Shown in pieces: positions 59,775 through 64,000 of a stretch of 64,000 nt of DNA. Numbering within the stretch: the stretch's first letter is position 1; every line of letters starts with the position of its first letter. Made by a program: the position numbers and the translations under genes. Below the pieces are notes generated by a model that ran no database searches, was not told the origin of the DNA, and saw nothing but the letters and a program-made list of their open reading frames with translations. The stretch comes from Asterochloris sp. CNOR1 (Eukaryota > Chlorophyta > Trebouxiophyceae > Trebouxiales > Trebouxiaceae): positions 558,001 through 622,000 of the forward strand of contig OZ017749.1 in the NCBI GenBank assembly GCA_963969365.1, written 5' to 3'.

Positions 59775-62700
59775 ATGCAGCACTACCAAGTGCCATCTGC
59801 TCAGTACAGCAGCTACATTAACTATGTCATCAACCTGGGGCTGGCTGGGGACTACATAGCACAACTGCATGGCAGTTGCTCCCCAGACAGCCCCCGTTCC
59901 CTCAGAGCGGCCATTAATCAAGCCTGCAGACACCTGTCTGGCATGGTGGATGATCTCCAGCCAGTGCCGGTCTCTGCCCTTGGTGTGCACAGTTTAGAGA
60001 CCGTGGGCCAGCAGAATGAAGCACCAATCCCAGACGCAGCAGTTGGCTTTGCAGCAACCATGCCTAACACTCCTGAGGAGGAAGCTCGTATTCTCCGGTG
60101 CACCCAGCACATCAATGTACGTCATGGTGCGGCTAACCCACACAACACAGTCCAGGCTGACAAATCCGCTGCCAAGCTCTGGAAGGTAGACACCGTAGGC
60201 CTTTGATCCCGTTCTTCATGGCGCCCTTGATGCTTACGAGGACATGTCGCTCACACACACCCATTCTTGCAGAGATACTGTGAGCAGGAGGCGTCCCCTG
60301 ATGGCGACCTCATGTCCCAGGCCAAGATTCTTGAGTTCTCGATATGGCTTGTGGATGAGGCAGTGCAGCAGAATGGTGCTCGATACTCATTCAGCAGTGT
60401 GGGGTGAGAGGCCACTCCACTGCCGTGTCTGAGCTGCACTCAAGTCTGCCCTCCCCAACTTTGGCCTGGTGTGTGCAGTGACTATCTGTGCCACCTCAAG
60501 GAAGTCCGCAGAGAGCAGTACTCACAGGGCCGCATCACCTCAGATGTACCCGCACCCCTGGAGATTCAGGCAGTTAGGGACTTGGTCCGTGCACGTGGCA
60601 AGGAGATGCAGGCTGAGAACCTGAATGCGCAGGTGGCAGCTCAGGTGTGTATGGACCTCAGAGGGTCCCCCTGTTTTGAGGTCGATGTCGGTGGACTGTG
60701 GTGGGCTGACATCAGCCTGGATCAATGAAGCTGGCGTCTTTGCCCTGACCATGGCTTCCAAGCTGCCATCGGCCAAGAAGTCTCGGCGCTGGATGTTCAC
60801 AGGGTTGGCTGAACACATGACTGACATGCTTCCTAGCTCTGCTTTGTCCATCCACTTCCCTCCTTCAGATTTTCTGTCTGTCTTGAAACGTTCCATCAGC
60901 TCGGCTGGCACAAGCCCAGCCGCTAGTTGTGACTTTCATGCGTCAAGTTGCTGTTTGAATGTGCAGGTGGATGCTGCACTGAGCGCAGGGCAGCTTCGCC
61001 AGTCCCTGCAAAAAGCTTTCCAGCAGAAGCAGTGGCAGTGGGCCTGTCTGCTGAGGATGGCAATGACGTTCATGCCAGCCACACTGGGCCGCTCTGATGA
61101 CCTGCGCAAGCTTCCCTGGAGCTGCCTGGCACTGAGGACGCAGGATGGTGTGGGGCCAACGCCCTCTGTGGCAATCCTCTGTGGTAGCATGCAGGGGAAG
61201 ACTGTGAAGCCTGGGCAGGTGGATATTCCTGGTGTCGTCAGGTATGCGCATTCATGTTGTCAGACGCACTTGGGCAGTTTGCTGCAGTGTGTTCTCAGTT
61301 TTTATGCCTCCTCTGCCGCAGGTATCGAGACCATCGCATCTGTCCTCAGGCAGCGCTTGCTGACCTGGCTGTCGTTACCTTCCACAGGGGCATTAAACTT
61401 GAGGATCTGGCCAACTACATTGTTGCAGCCCCTAGCATGCAGGGGAATCAGCCCATGAGCGGGCAGACCCTCAACGTTCACCTTCGGCAGGCTTTTGACC
61501 TTGCTGGTGAGCCCGTGCGTTAATGCTTCAGACTTTGAATACGGCTGTGGGTGACATCTGTGGCTTGTTACATTGCAGGTGTGCCCTGTGGCAGGCTTGA
61601 TGGGTACTCAACGAAAGGGGAAGTCAGCCACAAATTCAAGAAGCATGGTGTGGAGGCGGCAAAGAATGTGGGCATCAACAAAGCGGAGATCAAGATGGCA
61701 GCGAGGTAGGCAACTCAGGCCATGCTGTGCACTTTGAACAACATTATCCCCAGCTGACCAGTGTTGTGCCATGCAGGCGTGAGTCTGACACCACGGACCT
61801 TTATTGTATCTTTGACCCAGACACAGCCCACAGGCTGGCTGGGTGGGGACGGGACTGGAAGGAGAACCATCGTTTGGGTCAGGCTGATGTCAAGGTAAGG
61901 TCACTGCAGTGCCAGTGCTTCTCACGCAAATCACCAAAATTGGGGAATGGGGGGACCGATCTGATTGTGTTCTGCAGGCTGAGGAGGATGTGCTGGATCG
62001 CATCATCCCGGGCTTGACAGTGCTCCTGCGCCAAGCTGGCGTGCGATGCCACCCTGCACATCCTTTGCTGGCGCCCTTACGCGCCATCGACCACCTGCGG
62101 CAGGTGTTTGTGCAGAACGCCAGCTTGAGACTTCAGTCATATGGGGACCAGTGGCTCTGCATCATCCCGCCAGCAGCCAGTCGCCTTCTGCAGAGCGCTG
62201 TAGGCAAGCAGCTGCGGCAAGAGACATGGGACAAACACATTGCCGCTGAGAGGATTCTCAAAGACAAAAATGAGTTTTTCACCAACCCAATGGTGAGCGC
62301 TGTGGCCTTGAGGTGTCCAGATCTAGATCAACCATGCTCTGACCCTTTCCCCTGCCATGTCGCAGGCTTTCTTCAAGACGCTGAGTGGAAATGAGGCCAC
62401 GCCTATGCCAGTTGCCCCTGTGGTGATGCCGCCCCAGGTGCCTCTTTCCAGTGTTCAGCCTCCAGCATCCGCCAACCCCATGCCGTGGGTGCCTCTGGCT
62501 TCAAAGGCCAGCTATGGTGTTACTCTGCCGCCTCAGGCCCTCAGTGCGCTGAGCCCCGGGGATGAGAGGGACTCCTTGTTGGTCGAGAAACAGGTATGCA
62601 GTCAATTGCCTTTCAGCTTGAGCGCCTGTGTACTGGTCAGACCTTGTCGCCTTGTGAACTGCAGGTGTGGAAGCTCTCAGAGTTCCAGACAGTCCCAGAA

Positions 62701-62901
62701 GCATTTGAGGCGTTCTCCAAGATCTCAGCGGTGCCTTCAGACCTCCGCAGGTGGCATGGCAGCAAGAAAGAAGCAAGGGCCAGCAGCATGGCCTTCTCAA
62801 GATTCAAAAATGGCATTGCTGCTGAGGTCAGGAACCGCATGGTGGCCTTGGGAAGCACCATGGCTGCTGTGGTCGGGGCTTTAGAAATGGAACGTGAGTG
62901 A
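59775..62901 (+). CDS. Crypton/Ndc10-type tyrosine-recombinase-like protein
   Basis: Exons 59775(or 59781)-60116, 60273-60403, 60479-60644, 60967-61241, 61322-61506, 61579-61705, 61776-61894, 61978-62292, 62366-62593 and 62665-62901. All are in phase, about 700 residues. The centre matches the tyrosine-recombinase fold of Cryptons and the yeast Ndc10/CBF3 DNA-binding domain. PATLGRSDDLRKLPWSCL holds the first catalytic-type Arg. CGSMQGKTVKPG, then YRDHRICPQAALADLAV, corresponds to the QGKT-LRHRDPxLCPVGALA motif. LDGYSTKGEVSHKFKKHGVE and a later DLYCIFDP (candidate Tyr) follow. The usual H-x-x-R is not obvious (SHKFKKH instead), so catalysis is uncertain. The C-terminus contains a Pro-rich linker and a helical end. 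The ATG at 59775 overlaps a ctgcag-like acceptor (59780), so a short upstream exon is possible. Confidence 0.7.
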
Positions 62902-63328
62902 ATTTCCGCCACCAGGACAGTCAGCTCACTGCAGCAGCTATGCAGCAGGTACAGCAGTGATTCCAAGCTGCTTGGCAAGCGTAAGCAGAGCAGCTGAGCA
63001 AGCCTTTGATTGTTTGCTGATCTAAATCGAAATTCCTACCGCCAACTACCTGCACAGGTATATTTCTCTGCTGAAAGTCGTATCTTACTGAGCGGAGTAA
63101 CATTTCACACAGAAGGCCTAATTTCACTCCACAAAATCAGATCTCATGCAAGGGGGCAAGCCTGCAGGCTTGCACCCCCAACAGACTACACTTGAAACAC
63201 TCTTGGTCTACATGAACTGAAGATCTGCATGTCTGCGTAACCCTTTTCTCTGGGCCAATCAACTGCTTTTGGCTTGCCACTGCACAGCAAAGGTTCCAAT
63301 ACACTTGAACTACACTTGAAGGTATTAC
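62902..63328. other. intergenic, convergent
   Basis: Between the recombinase stop and the last exon of the right-edge minus-strand gene. AT-richer, no exon seen. Confidence 0.45.
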
Positions 63329-64000
63329 TCAGAGGGAGCTGGCCTGACCAACACATGTGGTGGCTTTTTGGACCTGGCAGCATCTACACTTGAATCCCTG
63401 GTGGCACAAGAGGACCTCCTGGGCCCTTGAAAAGGGCTGCACTTGCGCAATCTGTGCATCTGTCACAAAGTCATACGGTGTGGTACGTGGACGCACCTTC
63501 CACACCTGTGCTGTGGCATGGTGATTCAGACAAGTGCATGATCTTGTAAACAAGCTTGCATCATCTGGCCTTCATCACATCGGCAATAACTGCTGCTTCC
63601 AGATTGTAACTGACACATGCCCTTGCCGGCGCACGACCAGACGTCCATCCAGGAGGTGGGTAGTCCTTGAACAGATCGATGAATGCCTCCTCGTAGAGCT
63701 GCTTCAACTTGGGAACTGTGAGCATCCTGTTAGACTGCAACTTCCTGATTGGCTCAAGGAGCCTGAGTCTGTAAAAATCAGGAGGGTGTCCCTCCAGAAA
63801 GTTGTGCCTGACCACCACCTCCTCCCTTAGGCTTAGCCCGTCTGGCCCCTGCATTGACTTCATGGTGCGCTTCCGCTTGCTGGTTTGCTCCTGTTTGGGT
63901 AGGGCCTTGAACTCCTCCTCATCATAGGCAGGGTTGGGGACGAAGTCACCCTCCACGCGCTTGGGCACAGTACTGAAGAAGCCCGGTACCTTCGGCAAGG
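63329..64000 (-). CDS. unidentified protein, partial at right edge
   Basis: A long minus-strand frame enters from the right edge and runs to about 63660 or beyond: FVPNPAYDEEEFKALPKQ, a basic nuclear-localisation-like KRKRTMK, then HNFLEGHPPDFYRLRLLEP and KLKQLYEEAFIDLFKDYPPP. A further exon at about 63500-63329 (KVRPRTTPYDFVTDAQIAQV, then CHQGFKCRCCQVQKATTC with clustered Cys) ends in a stop at 63329. Well-mixed composition supports coding. I recognise no family. Its position beside the recombinase suggests it may belong to the same mobile-element neighbourhood, but that is only context. Confidence 0.45.

Noticed and set aside
1-64000. CRISPR array, integron or bacterial operon structure
   Set aside because: The sequence is intron-rich eukaryotic DNA. 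The short direct repeats are minisatellites or local duplications without regular unique spacers.

Overview
The window looks like nuclear DNA of a unicellular green alga, most likely a trebouxiophyte or close relative. The lineage is inferred from gene content and intron style, not from any marker gene. Every recognisable gene is broken into short exons by GT-AG introns with a strong ctgcag-type acceptor. A few donors are GC (gcaag). Several products are eukaryotic or plant-like: an FY/WDR33-type polyadenylation factor, a 3-hydroxyisobutyryl-CoA hydrolase and a quinolinate phosphoribosyltransferase. No rRNA, tRNA or CRISPR was recognised. Most gene models below were joined by hand from reading-frame phase. 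Exons called 'in phase' keep one open frame across every junction.

Layout. 0-0.4 kb: edge of an Ala/Gln-rich minus-strand gene. 1.1-4.9 kb (+): DUF819-family membrane protein. 5.3-12 kb (-): TauE/SafE-family membrane protein with a very large soluble loop, divergent from a membrane-linked SDR of the 3-beta-HSD type (12.3-15.6 kb, +). 16.7-20.5 kb (-): HIBYL-CoA hydrolase, divergent from NadC/QPT (20.9-25.3 kb, +). 25.3-27.4 kb: no gene recognised. 27.4-33.0 kb (+): a gene of unknown family (locus A) built partly from tandemly repeated exon pairs. 33.2-42.2 kb (-): a protein kinase with an altered DFG motif and, upstream of it, a long coiled-coil/proline-rich gene that may be the same transcription unit. 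42.3-47.0 kb (+): a decayed second copy of locus A (locus B). 47.5-54.1 kb (-): FY/WDR33 with seven WD repeats and a low-complexity PPGL tail. 54.7-56.4 kb (+): a single-pass glycoprotein-like membrane protein. 56.7-64 kb: a mobile-element-like neighbourhood with a Crypton/Ndc10-type tyrosine recombinase, a divergent decayed PD-(D/E)XK nuclease gene, a relic of the recombinase 5' exon, and an unidentified partial gene at the right edge.

The most unusual feature is locus B. It is a broken direct-orientation paralogue of locus A in which at least three exons have each been copied next to themselves in inverted orientation (near 44.3-44.6, 45.4-45.8 and 46.6-46.9 kb), plus a 30-nt perfect-arm hairpin at 45.86-45.93 kb. 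A transcript through B would fold into long hairpins carrying locus A exon sequence. That is the arrangement proposed for the birth of miRNA/siRNA loci from target genes, so B could be a trans-acting silencer of A. This is inference and needs small-RNA data. A second theme is partial copies of exon ends inside the neighbouring intron, seen in the FY gene (clear, in frame, with its own splice sites) and more weakly in two other genes.
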